NCBI GenBank assembly: GCA_027592135.1
Contig: JAQCIJ010000005.1
Coordinates: 1-47,580 of the forward strand
DNA length: 47,580 bases
From: a bacterium
GTDB taxonomy: Bacteria > Patescibacteriota > Gracilibacteria > Peribacterales > Peribacteraceae
Direction of reading: 5' to 3'
Numbering within the stretch: position 1 is the first letter of the stretch; each line of letters opens with the position of its first letter. The notes beneath the pieces were generated by a model. That model searched no databases and was not told the DNA's origin. It was given only the letters and a program-made list of their open reading frames with translations. Shown here piece by piece: positions 16,421 to 23,276 of the stretch. Both the position numbers and the translations under genes were made by a program.

Positions 16421-16788
16421 TCTTGAGAAGTGGTAGAGGTTTCAGAGGAATCAGATGTGTCAGAAGTGCTCTTTTTTTCTGCATCTGCACCAGTTTTCTC
16501 ACGGTGAATCACCTTATCTATAGCTTCATCGTCTTTCATTTCTGATACACGTGGAGCTGCTTTAATAATTTCGATAACTTTGAAGTGCTTGTTTTTTGAG
16601 AGTGGCTTGCACTCTTCTATTACCACCTTATCTCCTTCGTAGAGATCCATACCGTTTGTATCACACAGGAACTTCTTACTCTTCCTATATCTCTTTTTGT
16701 AAATAGGGTGGAACACAAGCCTGTGCGTAACCACGCTTACCGTGCCCGTCATTTTTGCCGATGTGATGACTCCTTTTTTGGTTCTCAT
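16417..16788 (-). CDS. rpsQ: 30S ribosomal protein S17 (uS17) with Ser/Thr tail
   Basis: S17 binds the 5' domain of 16S rRNA. The OB-fold core has [34 protein letters not shown], and [20 protein letters not shown]. The remaining 40 residues, beyond the common 85, end in an acidic Ser/Thr tail, [16 protein letters not shown]. Stop overlaps the rplN start as ATGA, which shows that TGA is read as stop in this genome. Confidence 0.97.
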   Translation of the reverse strand: MRTKKGVITSAKMTGTVSVVTHRLVFHPIYKKRYRKSKKFLCDTNGMDLYEGDKVVIEECKPLSKNKHFKVIEIIKAAPRVSEMKDDEAIDKVIHREKTGADAEKKSTSDTSDSSETSTTSQE

Positions 16789-17033
16789 GATGCTTTAGCG
16801 GGGGCAACTTCTACCTTTTTGGCTTCAGTTGGCAGGGAGGATACAGGGGAATATACAGTTTTCATACGAGCAAGTTGCTTTTTTTCTCGGATGTACTTTG
16901 CACTATCCTTCTCTTTGCCGAGCTTTACACCGAGTCGCAACTTTACGACTGTGTTCTGTTGCGCAATGATCTCCTTGCGGAGGTCTTCTGCGCTCATTTT
17001 TCGTAGCTCTTTGATGGTAGTGAGAGAAGACAT
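16785..17033 (-). CDS. rpmC: 50S ribosomal protein L29 (uL29)
   Basis: L29 lies at the tunnel exit and helps dock trigger factor and SRP. The 82 residues form the expected two-helix hairpin: TIKELRKMSAEDLRKEI, then LRLGVKLGKEKDSAKYIREK and the pattern KKQLARMKTV. A short Ala/Lys/Val end ([14 protein letters not shown]) is additional. Start overlaps the rplP stop by one nucleotide and the end overlaps rpsQ (ATGA). Confidence 0.95.
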   Translation of the reverse strand: MSSLTTIKELRKMSAEDLRKEIIAQQNTVVKLRLGVKLGKEKDSAKYIREKKQLARMKTVYSPVSSLPTEAKKVEVAPAKAS

Positions 17034-17452
17034 TAGTGGGCAATTTTGGTTACAACTTTCGTCTTCATTGGAAGCTTGTGGCTTGCAAGGCGAAGTGCCT
17101 CACGTGCATCAGCTTCTGGAAGACCATCCATTTCGAATATGATTGTTCCAGCTTTTAATACACATCCCCAGTACTCGATACTTCCTTTACCAGATCCCAT
17201 CGGTACTTCTGCAGCTTTCTTTGTTACTGGGTTATGTGGGAACACGCGAATCCACATCTTTCCTCCACGAGCTACACTACGGGTCATCGCTCTACGTGCA
17301 GCTTCGATCTGCCTCGCCGTAAGCTCACCTGTCACCGTGCACTTTAGTCCGATAGAACCAAATGCGAGCTGGGTACCCTTTGTCGCCTTACCCTTCCACT
17401 GTCCGCGGCGGCGCTGTACCTTCCTGTATTTGATTTTCTTCGGTTCTAACAT
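17033..17452 (-). CDS. rplP: 50S ribosomal protein L16 (uL16)
   Basis: L16 contacts the A-site tRNA elbow. The 139 aa start MLEPKKIKYRKVQRRRGQWK and contain FGSIGLKCTVTGELTARQIE, MWIRVFPHNPVTKKAAEVPM, GSGKGSIEYWGCVLKAGTII and the C-terminal REALRLASHKLP. Length and motifs are normal. It lies 1 nt after rpsC. Confidence 0.98.
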   Translation of the reverse strand: MLEPKKIKYRKVQRRRGQWKGKATKGTQLAFGSIGLKCTVTGELTARQIEAARRAMTRSVARGGKMWIRVFPHNPVTKKAAEVPMGSGKGSIEYWGCVLKAGTIIFEMDGLPEADAREALRLASHKLPMKTKVVTKIAH

Positions 17453-17453
17453 G

Positions 17454-18128
17454 TTACTGATTGTTCAGGGAAGTAAGACCTGCAGACTGTGCCTGCTTAA
17501 TTTTTTTAAATACCATTCCTTTGTAGATCCATACCTTTACACCAATCGTACCGTAGGTAGTTAAAGCAGCTTTACGTGCGAAAAATACATTTGCACGAAG
17601 GGTCTGCAAAGGAATGTTACCTTCTTTGAAAGTTTCTGATCGAGCAATCTCTGCACCGTTTAGTCTTCCAGAAATTTTGATCTTAATTCCGAGTGCTCCA
17701 GATTGCATTGCTTTCTCGATAGCCATCTTTGATGCTCTTCGATATGGCATGCGACGCTGAATTTGCCCTTGGATTGTTTCGGCGATTACGTGTGCATCTG
17801 CATCTGGGTTACGGATCTCTTGGATATTTACATCAAATGATCCGCCAAATTGCTTTTCGAGATCTTTGCGAAGTTGTTCGATAGAAGCACCCTGCTTACC
17901 TATAATCACACCAGGCTTGCTCGAATGAATGGCAACAGATGTGCGCTTACTTCGATCGATATCTATTTGGGAGATTCCTGCATCAGGAAGCTTATTGTTA
18001 ATATATCTTTTGATAAGCATATCCTGCAAAAATAACTCTTTAAACTTCTTTCCTTGTGCAAACCACGTACTAGACCACGTGTGCGTAATCTTGAGACGGA
18101 AGCCGTTGGGATTAACTTTTTGACCCAT
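17454..18128 (-). CDS. rpsC: 30S ribosomal protein S3 (uS3)
   Basis: S3 lines the mRNA entry channel. The 224 aa start MGQKVNPNGFRLKITHTWSS. They include the KH domain with GVIIGKQGASIEQLRKDLEK, the region RRMPYRRASKMAIEKAMQSG and the end LRANVFFARKAALTTYGTIG then VKVWIYKG. Length is normal. An 80-nt spacer with an unusual repeat separates it from rplV. Confidence 0.98.
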   Translation of the reverse strand: MGQKVNPNGFRLKITHTWSSTWFAQGKKFKELFLQDMLIKRYINNKLPDAGISQIDIDRSKRTSVAIHSSKPGVIIGKQGASIEQLRKDLEKQFGGSFDVNIQEIRNPDADAHVIAETIQGQIQRRMPYRRASKMAIEKAMQSGALGIKIKISGRLNGAEIARSETFKEGNIPLQTLRANVFFARKAALTTYGTIGVKVWIYKGMVFKKIKQAQSAGLTSLNNQ

Positions 18129-18136
18129 ACTTTAGA

Positions 18137-18193
18137 AGTGGATAGTGGACCAGCCGACGCCAAGGCTATGGCCGGCAAGTAGTGGATAGTGGA
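18137..18193. repeat. hairpin element flanked by 13-bp direct repeats
   Basis: A 31-nt GC-rich hairpin core (18150-18180: GCCG and GCC pairing with GGC and CGGC around AAGGCTAT) is flanked on both sides by AGTGGATAGTGGA (18137-18149 and 18181-18193). The flanks look like a duplicated target. It lies in the rplV-rpsC gap of a ribosomal operon. Confidence 0.7.
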
Positions 18194-18208
18194 TAAAGAG
18201 TGGAAGCA

Positions 18209-18775
18209 TTACTTTTGAGGGGATTTCTTGGACACAGAAGATTTCGAGGTGGAAGTGGTAGTATCCGTAGTGGACTTACCCTTCGTACTCGTCGACGCCT
18301 TCTTTGACATCGTCGTGGTCTTTTTTACAGTCTTTTTAGCGGTTTGGGAAGCATTTTTTGAAGAAACTAAGGAATCCAAGGAGTCCGACGAATCCGAGGA
18401 TGTGCTCTTCGGACTCTTTGGTTTCTTCGGATTCTTTTCTAAGGCTTCCCCGGCAACTCCCAATGTCATGTTGATATGGCTCATAAATTTACGCATAGGA
18501 CGTACTCTTCCACGTGCCATTGGTACTCCACGGTGATACGCTTGTGCCTTATTTACCGTTAGAAGCTTGATTACCATCATTTGAGGATCTTGCTTCTCGT
18601 TGTGTGAAGCATTCGCCATCGCGCTACGCAGGAGATTTTCGAAGATGCGTGCCGCCTTCTTGTTGGTGTGTTCGAGAGTATACATAGCATCTGGAACAGA
18701 CTGCCCACGGATCATCTTGGCAACGAGTTGTGCCTTCTTAGGAGCGATGCGGATAGAGCGTAGAGAAGCTTGCAT
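18209..18775 (-). CDS. rplV: 50S ribosomal protein L22 (uL22) with long Ser/Lys/Thr tail
   Basis: L22 lines the nascent-peptide tunnel. The core has RSIRIAPKKAQLVAKMIRGQ, ALEHTNKKAARI-like helix YTLEHTNKKAARIFENLLRS and the tunnel loop YHRGVPMARGRVRPMRKFMS. The core ends near residue 110 of 188. The rest is a tail of Ser/Asp runs followed by Lys/Thr/Ser runs (TSSDSSDSLDS, KKTVKKTTTMSKK, STKGKSTTDTTTS). A C-terminal tail of this length is unusual for bacterial L22. Confidence 0.97.
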   Translation of the reverse strand: MQASLRSIRIAPKKAQLVAKMIRGQSVPDAMYTLEHTNKKAARIFENLLRSAMANASHNEKQDPQMMVIKLLTVNKAQAYHRGVPMARGRVRPMRKFMSHINMTLGVAGEALEKNPKKPKSPKSTSSDSSDSLDSLVSSKNASQTAKKTVKKTTTMSKKASTSTKGKSTTDTTTSTSKSSVSKKSPQK

Positions 18776-18786
18776 AATAGAGTAGG

Positions 18787-19071
18787 TTATTTTTTATCGG
18801 ACTTATCGGCCATTTTTCCACCGTGGTTTTTAAATTTCGTAGTCCAAGAGAATTCTCCAAGTTTGTGACCAACCATTTGCTCGGTAATGTACACAGGAAC
18901 AAATTCTTTTCCGTTGTGAACTGCGAAGGTAAATCCTGTAAATTCTGGTGGTATGTCGCACGATCTTGCCCAAGTTTTGATAATTTTTTTATCACCAGCT
19001 TCCATCATTTTCATGACTTTCTTGAGAAGACTTGCGTCTATGTATGGGCCTTTTTTGAGTGATCTAGACAT
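18787..19071 (-). CDS. rpsS: 30S ribosomal protein S19 (uS19)
   Basis: S19 is a 30S head protein paired with S13. The 94 aa begin [19 protein letters not shown] and contain [40 protein letters not shown] and GEFSWTTKF. These motifs are diagnostic and the length is normal. It lies between rplB and rplV. Confidence 0.98.
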   Translation of the reverse strand: MSRSLKKGPYIDASLLKKVMKMMEAGDKKIIKTWARSCDIPPEFTGFTFAVHNGKEFVPVYITEQMVGHKLGEFSWTTKFKNHGGKMADKSDKK

Positions 19072-19088
19072 AATAAAAAGTGGGAATA

Positions 19089-19940
19089 CTAGCGCTTACG
19101 CTTTTTGTTAGAACGTTTACGCATGATTAATTTGTCAGATGTTTTTTTACGCTTTCGAGTCTTTACGCCCAAAGCTCTCTTCCCCCATGGAGTCCGAGGA
19201 CCCTTCTTGCTACCAATTGGACTGTGCCCTTCTCCACCTCCGTGTGGGTGGTCTACAGCGTTCATAGATTTTCCAAGTACTTGTGGCCTGCGCCCCATCC
19301 AACGCATACGTCCAGCCTTACCAATACGTACGAGGCTATGTTCACCATTACATACAGTACCGATAGTCGCGCTGCAGTTTTTGCGTACGCGGCGTACTTC
19401 GTTACTTGGCAACTGCACCATGGCGTACTCTTTATCGAATCCAACGAGTGTTGCAGATGTTCCTGCACTTCGTACGACTTCTCCACCACGTCCGAGGTTA
19501 ATCTCGAGGTTAAATATCTTGTATCCAGTAGGAATGTGCTCCAACTGCATACGGTTACCGGGCTTTACCTTGGTGCGATCTGCACAAACAATACTATCCC
19601 CTACTACAACACCTTCTGGTGCGAGGTGATACCGTTTGTCACCATCGGCGTAGAACACCAACATGATAAATGCAGTTCGGTTTGGATCATACTCGATAGA
19701 GTGCACAGTACCTGGCACATTTACCTTATCGGTGCGTTTGAAGTCGATCTCACGGTAGAGACGCTTGTGTCCTCCTCCACGATGACGAATGGTGATGCGT
19801 CCGTTATTCCCACGACCAGAGATGCGCTTCTTCCCCTTTGTCAGAGCCTTTTCAGGGCGCTTTTTGGTTAGGCTGGAGAAGTCTGCAAAACTCATTTTGC
19901 GACGTCCTGGGCTCGTTGGATTAACTTTGCGTATAGGCAT
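19089..19940 (-). CDS. rplB: 50S ribosomal protein L2 (uL2)
   Basis: L2 is essential for peptidyl-transferase centre assembly. The 283 aa begin [20 protein letters not shown] and contain [40 protein letters not shown] and the signature [20 protein letters not shown] with the conserved His. The C-terminus is basic, as usual. It overlaps rplW by one nucleotide. Confidence 0.98.
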   Translation of the reverse strand: MPIRKVNPTSPGRRKMSFADFSSLTKKRPEKALTKGKKRISGRGNNGRITIRHRGGGHKRLYREIDFKRTDKVNVPGTVHSIEYDPNRTAFIMLVFYADGDKRYHLAPEGVVVGDSIVCADRTKVKPGNRMQLEHIPTGYKIFNLEINLGRGGEVVRSAGTSATLVGFDKEYAMVQLPSNEVRRVRKNCSATIGTVCNGEHSLVRIGKAGRMRWMGRRPQVLGKSMNAVDHPHGGGEGHSPIGSKKGPRTPWGKRALGVKTRKRKKTSDKLIMRKRSNKKRKR

Positions 19941-20239
19941 TATATTTTGAAGTTAGCTATATCGAGAGGTTTACTTTTTTCACTGATCGTTACCATCATT
20001 TTCTTGAATGGCTTTCGCTTTGTACTGATCTTTCCTCGTCCTATAGCTCGAGTCTTCGGTGCGACACGCATAACACGAAGGCTTACAGCCTCGATGTCGT
20101 AGTATTTGCGTAGAGCGTTGCGCACATCAATTTTTGTAGCCTTAGGAGCTACGCGAATCGTGTAGGTGCGGTCTGAAGCTTTCATGCGCTCAGACTTCTC
20201 TGTCTCTACGGGGCCGACGATAACTTGTGAGAGTTCCAT
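19940..20239 (-). CDS. rplW: 50S ribosomal protein L23 (uL23)
   Basis: L23 sits at the tunnel exit as a docking site for targeting factors. The 99 aa start MELSQVIVGPVETEKSERMK and have YTIRVAPKATKIDVRNALRK and the loop RAIGRGKISTKRKPFKKMMV. Length is normal. It lies 2 nt downstream of rplD and upstream of rplB. Confidence 0.97.
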   Translation of the reverse strand: MELSQVIVGPVETEKSERMKASDRTYTIRVAPKATKIDVRNALRKYYDIEAVSLRVMRVAPKTRAIGRGKISTKRKPFKKMMVTISEKSKPLDIANFKI

Positions 20240-20241
20240 GA

Positions 20242-20907
20242 TTATTGAGCGGACTTAGTGGAAGTTGTAGGTTTTTCTTTAGCTCCAAAGATCTCTTCTG
20301 TCTTCGCAATCGCATCAACCATAAAGATGATATGACGGCTACCAAGAACATCAAGAGGGCTGAGGTATTGAGCCATAATTGTTTTTACACCAGGAACGTT
20401 ACCGACAGACTTGATAAGACTTGGGTGGTGTTCTGGAGTAACAATAAGGATCTTTCGTCCGATATCTACCGGCATCTTCTCGAGCATCTTTACAGCATCC
20501 TTAGTCTTTACCGTGTCTGGGTAGCTTTCTAGGCCAATGATTATCCCATTCTTCGCCTGAGCACTGAGAGCGCTAAAGAGGGATGCGCGACGCATCTTGC
20601 GTGGCATTTCTTTTACGAAGTTAGCAATCTTGCTTGGTCCAAAGGACTTGCTTCCTCCACGAAGCAGTGGGCTTCGTATGCTTCCACGACGTGCTCTACC
20701 TGTTCCCTTCTGTTGGAAGAGCTTACGCGTGGAACCACTGATATCTCCGCGACGCTTTACCCAAGCAATAGAATGACGTTTATTGCTCATCTCTCGTACA
20801 ACAGACTGGTGCATAAGCCCCTCGTTTATTGGAGCTTCAAAGAGGGCCTTCGGCAGGGTAGCCGTTCCTTTCTTTGTGCCGGTAGCTGTATATACGTCGA
20901 TATTCAT
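20242..20907 (-). CDS. rplD: 50S ribosomal protein L4 (uL4)
   Basis: L4 lines the tunnel and in many bacteria represses its own operon. The 221 aa start MNIDVYTATGTKKGTATLP. They contain the tunnel loop region KRRGDISGSTRKLFQQKGTG, RARRGSIRSPLLRGGSKSFG and the C-terminal NVPGVKTIMAQYLSPLDVLG. A short end with KPTTSTKSAQ recalls the Ser/Thr tails of neighbouring proteins. Confidence 0.98.
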   Translation of the reverse strand: MNIDVYTATGTKKGTATLPKALFEAPINEGLMHQSVVREMSNKRHSIAWVKRRGDISGSTRKLFQQKGTGRARRGSIRSPLLRGGSKSFGPSKIANFVKEMPRKMRRASLFSALSAQAKNGIIIGLESYPDTVKTKDAVKMLEKMPVDIGRKILIVTPEHHPSLIKSVGNVPGVKTIMAQYLSPLDVLGSRHIIFMVDAIAKTEEIFGAKEKPTTSTKSAQ

Positions 20908-20909
20908 GA

Positions 20910-21515
20910 TTAAGAGTTAGATTCGAGAGTGATATAAACATTTCCGCCGTTTGTACCTGGAATTGGTCCTTTAATGGCGATGAGACCCTTAGTATGGTCA
21001 CAATCCATAATCTTGCGGCCACGAAGAGTAACAGTATCACTACCCATTCGTCCCGGCATTTTCTTTCCTTTCATAATACGTCCAGGGAACTCACACATAC
21101 CTACAGAACCTGTTCGGCGGTGGTGGTGAGAACCATGAGTAGTAGGACCACGGGAGAAGTTGTGACGCCTAATTACACCCTGGAATCCTTTACCTTTAGA
21201 GATTCCAGTTACACTAATTGTTCCTTCTTTAGTGAATTTTTCAAGATCGATCTGTGTTCCTGCATCAAGACCCTCTAAAGAGTCTACTTTCCACTCCTTA
21301 ATGTCTCCGTAGCGTGTGTGCTCGTTTCCTTTACGTGTTTTCCACTTTTTAGGCTTAACACCAAGGACAACAGCGTCGTAGCCGTCTTTCTCTTTAGATT
21401 TTGTTCTGATAACGGTGTTTGGCTGCACTTCTAAGTACGTAACAGGAACCGCATCCCCATTCTCTAGGAATACGCGACTCATGCCGATTTTCTTTGCAAT
21501 TAGACCGTTACACAT
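20910..21515 (-). CDS. rplC: 50S ribosomal protein L3 (uL3)
   Basis: L3 starts large-subunit assembly near the peptidyl-transferase centre. From the ATG at 21515 it is 201 aa and begins MCNGLIAKKIGMSRVFLENG. It contains GISKGKGFQGVIRRHNFSRG, PTTHGSHHHRRTGSVGMCE and PGRIMKGKKMPGRMGSDTVT. A reading back to 21593 adds 26 residues not expected in the family. It is the first gene of the cluster: rpsJ (S10), normally just upstream, is not in this window. Confidence 0.96.
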   Translation of the reverse strand: MCNGLIAKKIGMSRVFLENGDAVPVTYLEVQPNTVIRTKSKEKDGYDAVVLGVKPKKWKTRKGNEHTRYGDIKEWKVDSLEGLDAGTQIDLEKFTKEGTISVTGISKGKGFQGVIRRHNFSRGPTTHGSHHHRRTGSVGMCEFPGRIMKGKKMPGRMGSDTVTLRGRKIMDCDHTKGLIAIKGPIPGTNGGNVYITLESNS

Positions 21516-21638
21516 AATTCTTGGAGGTTCATCTGGCGCGGTTGGTGCAAGCACGTCGCGCTGAAACGCAAGTTTGCCCTGAGGGAAATGCATGGCATCT
21601 ACTGAAGAGCTGGGACAATTTAAGGGGGATCGGTGGTG

Positions 21639-21766
21639 ATGTCAAAGAAAAGAGTGGTTTCTTTTAGCGCCAAAGTAAACGCGACGAGCTCTCTATCAGC
21701 GACGTACAAAGAATGCTTCTTAAGGCCTACGCAAAAGGAGAGATCAGCATTACTGTTGGGCAATAG
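21639..21766 (+). pseudogene. small basic protein gene with a probable 1-nt frameshift
   Basis: ATG at 21639 opens MSKKRVVSFSAKV, and the frame then continues with improbable residues. A second frame from about 21684 reads RDELSISDVQRMLLKAYAK and GEISITVGQ to TAG at 21764-21766. Restoring one A in the run at about 21675-21685 (GTAAACGC to GTAAAACGC) joins both parts into a 42-residue peptide. An AGGGGG motif lies about 10 nt upstream. Without correction the first frame runs to 21779 (46 aa). It could be a real mutation or a base-calling error. Family not recognised. Confidence 0.4.
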
Positions 21767-21778
21767 TTTCTGTGTTTG

Positions 21779-21784
21779 AGTATA
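21779..21784 (-). promoter_or_regulatory. possible -10 box for the ribosomal supercluster
   Basis: The minus strand reads TATACT just downstream of the minus-strand terminator at 21788-21820. It would give a leader of about 255 nt before rplC, long enough for a regulatory structure. No -35 is recognisable. Confidence 0.3.
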
Positions 21785-21787
21785 CAG

Positions 21788-21820
21788 AAAAAGAGCACTC
21801 CTCCGCGGAGTACCCTCTTC
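21788..21820 (-). terminator. rho-independent terminator
   Basis: On the minus strand GAGGGTACTCC pairs with GGAGTGCTCTT (with G-U pairs) around a GCGGA loop and runs into TTTTTC. On the plus strand the same stem has A-C mismatches, so minus is the likely direction. It lies 19 nt after the stop of the Cys-rich mini-ORF and insulates rplC from upstream transcription. Confidence 0.65.
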
Positions 21821-21838
21821 TTTAAGGTGATCGGATGC

Positions 21839-21919
21839 TTAATTGCATCCACAACCACCTTTCTCATCGGAGCATGACTTTTCGGTCTTGCACTTGTCTG
21901 AGGAAATAGCGGACCTCAT
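21839..21919 (-). CDS. Cys-rich mini-ORF, probably a gene remnant
   Basis: The 26 residues end SDKCKTEKSCSDEKGGCGCN, with four Cys and a terminal CGC-N, like small metal-binding tails. The stop is followed by a terminator, which supports a real gene end. The ATG lies inside the border of a repeat element. The same frame is open upstream through that repeat to a TAA at 22025-22027, and MDKEAQSNDDANRNTTSAYL starts at 22087 in the same frame. A gene cut by the insertion is therefore likely. Function is not known. Confidence 0.35.
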   Translation of the reverse strand: MRSAISSDKCKTEKSCSDEKGGCGCN

Positions 21920-22145
21920 CCCCCGACCCCTTCTCCTTATTTGTAGAGATACAGCATTGTTTGATGTCGTTAACTTCTCTTTGAACGTACAGGAGAAGGG
22001 GGGCTCTGTTTTGAGAGTATTGCGTTAGAGATATGCTGAAGTAGTGTTTCTGTTGGCGTCATCGTTCGACTGAGCTTCTTTATCCATAGGATTTAGCACG
22101 TTACGCTATTTATCGCAAAGTAGGAGAGTGGTTGGGGTAAGGTCC
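21911..22145. repeat. MITE-like element with imperfect terminal inverted repeats
   Basis: The left end reads GGACCTCATCCCCCGACC..TTCTCC (21911-21936) and the right end GGAGAGTGGTTGGGGTAAGGTCC (22123-22145) is its imperfect reverse complement. Inside, GGAGAAGGGGGGCTCTG (21992-22008) is a second inverted match. A related short copy lies at 47515-47562. No transposase is present. It ends 2 nt before the stop codon of the nuclease gene. Confidence 0.5.
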
Positions 22146-22147
22146 GT

Positions 22148-22591
22148 CTAACATTCCCCCCACAACCCCCTCCCCTCTTTTTTTGCCTCATCTTCCGCTT
22201 CTTTATATTCCTCTATCCGAGGATGCGGAAACCACGGATAATTCTCGGCAAACCCCTCTTTTAGCATCTGCAAACCGATGTCTTCCCCAGAGAGTTCTAT
22301 ATATCGCAGGAGTCTTCCGTACTTGTCTCTGTTATCTGTTGGTTCAGGAATACGTTCTACAGACTTTTCGAAGATCAACTGACTGAGGCGCTCAGAAGCC
22401 TCGTCAAAGTAACACTCCTCTTTTTCTGGTGTATCTATTCCGATAATGCGCACGTGCTCTTCACCGATAACAACCGTATCTCCATCAACTATACGAGTGA
22501 CGATTGCAGAATGCAGTGTCGGTGGAACCAGTTGTAACTCCGGTGCTGGTGCACAGGCCGTGAGAAAGAGGAGAAAAACAACAAGTCGCAT
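22148..22591 (-). CDS. thermonuclease-like (SNase) lipoprotein
   Basis: This is a staphylococcal-nuclease-family enzyme, which cleaves DNA or RNA with Ca2+. The 147 aa begin with a lipoprotein signal MRLVVFLLFLTAC, with lipobox LTAC at residue 13, so it is likely anchored outside the membrane. The OB-fold follows: IVDGDTVVI, the catalytic RIIGIDTPEKE (Arg and Glu) and DKYGRLLRYI (second catalytic Arg). The end GLWGEC is typical. A role in scavenging external nucleic acids fits a host-dependent small-genome lifestyle, as an inference. Confidence 0.93.
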   Translation of the reverse strand: MRLVVFLLFLTACAPAPELQLVPPTLHSAIVTRIVDGDTVVIGEEHVRIIGIDTPEKEECYFDEASERLSQLIFEKSVERIPEPTDNRDKYGRLLRYIELSGEDIGLQMLKEGFAENYPWFPHPRIEEYKEAEDEAKKEGRGLWGEC

Positions 22592-22598
22592 AGCACAG

Positions 22599-22604
22599 AG
22601 TATA
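22599..22604 (-). promoter_or_regulatory. -10 box of the nuclease gene, leaderless spacing
   Basis: The minus strand reads TATACT, then 7 nt, then ATG. No Shine-Dalgarno sequence is present. The same arrangement occurs at several other genes here. Confidence 0.5.
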
Positions 22605-22628
22605 TCAAAGAAGTTGTGTCAGAGGTTC

Positions 22629-22658
22629 TTGACTTTTTGCCTACCAAAAGCGGAGAAT
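22629..22658 (+). promoter_or_regulatory. possible promoter of the 50-aa membrane peptide gene
   Basis: TTGACT (22629-22634) is a near-perfect -35. GAGAAT (22653-22658) follows at 18 nt as a partial -10. The ATG at 22711 is preceded by a full AGGAGGA ribosome-binding site at 22698-22704, which makes this gene different from most in the window. Confidence 0.35.
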
Positions 22659-22710
22659 AACCTAACGGTCTTTTGTTTCGTAGTGTCTAACCAGAAGAGG
22701 AGGAACTCTT

Positions 22711-22863
22711 ATGTCTTACACCAGCAAAGAAAAGCCGGTCTGGCCATTGTTTGGCATGGTTTTGGGGATACTTTCTGTCCCCACAGTGCCGCTTATACCA
22801 CAGTTCGGTATACCATTTATGATCGTAGGCATCGTATGCCTGTTGATCTTCAACTTCTCGTAA
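22711..22863 (+). CDS. 50-residue membrane peptide
   Basis: ATG at 22711 opens MSYTSKEKPVWPLFGMVLGI and the peptide ends CLLIFNFS. Two hydrophobic stretches joined by prolines (GMVLGILSVPTVPLIP and FGIPFMIVGIVCLLIFNF) make a small inner-membrane protein with a cytosolic Lys-rich start. Support for a real gene is strong: an AGGAGGA motif 6 nt before ATG, a TTGACT upstream and a clear terminator 36 nt after the stop. No family is recognised. Confidence 0.7.
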   Translation: MSYTSKEKPVWPLFGMVLGILSVPTVPLIPQFGIPFMIVGIVCLLIFNFS

Positions 22864-22898
22864 CGGCATGGATGCACCAACGATGAAAGACCAGCTTT

Positions 22899-22933
22899 AG
22901 CACGTTGATCCCCTTTGGTCAGCGTGCTTTTTT
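22899..22933 (+). terminator. rho-independent terminator after the membrane peptide gene
   Basis: GCACGTTGATC pairs with GGTCAGCGTGC (11 bp, two G-U pairs) around a CCCTTT loop, followed by six T. It overlaps the 3' end of the convergent DUF3307 gene by 2 nt. Confidence 0.88.
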
Positions 22934-23249
22934 AAACTAACTGCTTAGCAATCAGTAAAATCCACACTGCCTTACAGGCGATGTGCAGAGTTTGGTCGAG
23001 CTTAAAGCTGAGTCGACCGTCTATTTTTCCGTAGTCAATAATGGCATGACAAACCGTCTCTGCAAGAGCGAGAATAAACGACCCTGTAAAGAATCCAACA
23101 AGTCCACCGTGTATCACCGCGTGTGCTGCAAGAAAGATGTACCAAGCGTCTGGATTGTTTGTACGGTTCTTATTTTTGATGAGATGCTCACTCTGGAGAC
23201 CAAAATCACCGAGTGCGTGTCCGAAGACGAGAAGAAAGAAGATATCCAT
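22932..23249 (-). CDS. DUF3307-family membrane protein
   Basis: The 105 aa match the DUF3307 layout: HALGDFGLQSEHLIKNK near the start (D-F-x-L-Q motif), AAHAVIHGGLVGFF and AETVCHAIIDYGKIDGRL. His and Asp residues lie next to hydrophobic spans, so three or four membrane segments are likely. Biochemical role is not known for the family. It is divergent from the EamA gene, with both TATACT boxes in a 36-nt gap. Confidence 0.85.
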   Translation of the reverse strand: MDIFFLLVFGHALGDFGLQSEHLIKNKNRTNNPDAWYIFLAAHAVIHGGLVGFFTGSFILALAETVCHAIIDYGKIDGRLSFKLDQTLHIACKAVWILLIAKQLV

Positions 23250-23256
23250 GCGTCGC

Positions 23257-23262
23257 AGTATA
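23257..23262 (-). promoter_or_regulatory. -10 box of the DUF3307 gene, leaderless spacing
   Basis: TATACT on the minus strand, 7 nt before the ATG at 23249. Confidence 0.5.
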
Positions 23263-23270
23263 TCATCAGA

Positions 23271-23276
23271 TATACT
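23271..23276 (+). promoter_or_regulatory. -10 box of the EamA transporter gene, leaderless spacing
   Basis: TATACT, 9 nt before the ATG at 23286. It is back to back with the minus-strand box at 23257-23262, with 8 nt between the two. Confidence 0.5.

Noticed and set aside
19224-19871. A 215-codon plus-strand frame opposite rplB
   Set aside because: It is the antisense shadow of a certain ribosomal protein gene and has no family features. The same applies to 3886-4368 and 9397-9900.
2304-21515. UGA=Gly recoding as in some Gracilibacteria
   Set aside because: TGA ends rpsQ in an ATGA overlap, and proteins are of normal length under the standard bacterial code.
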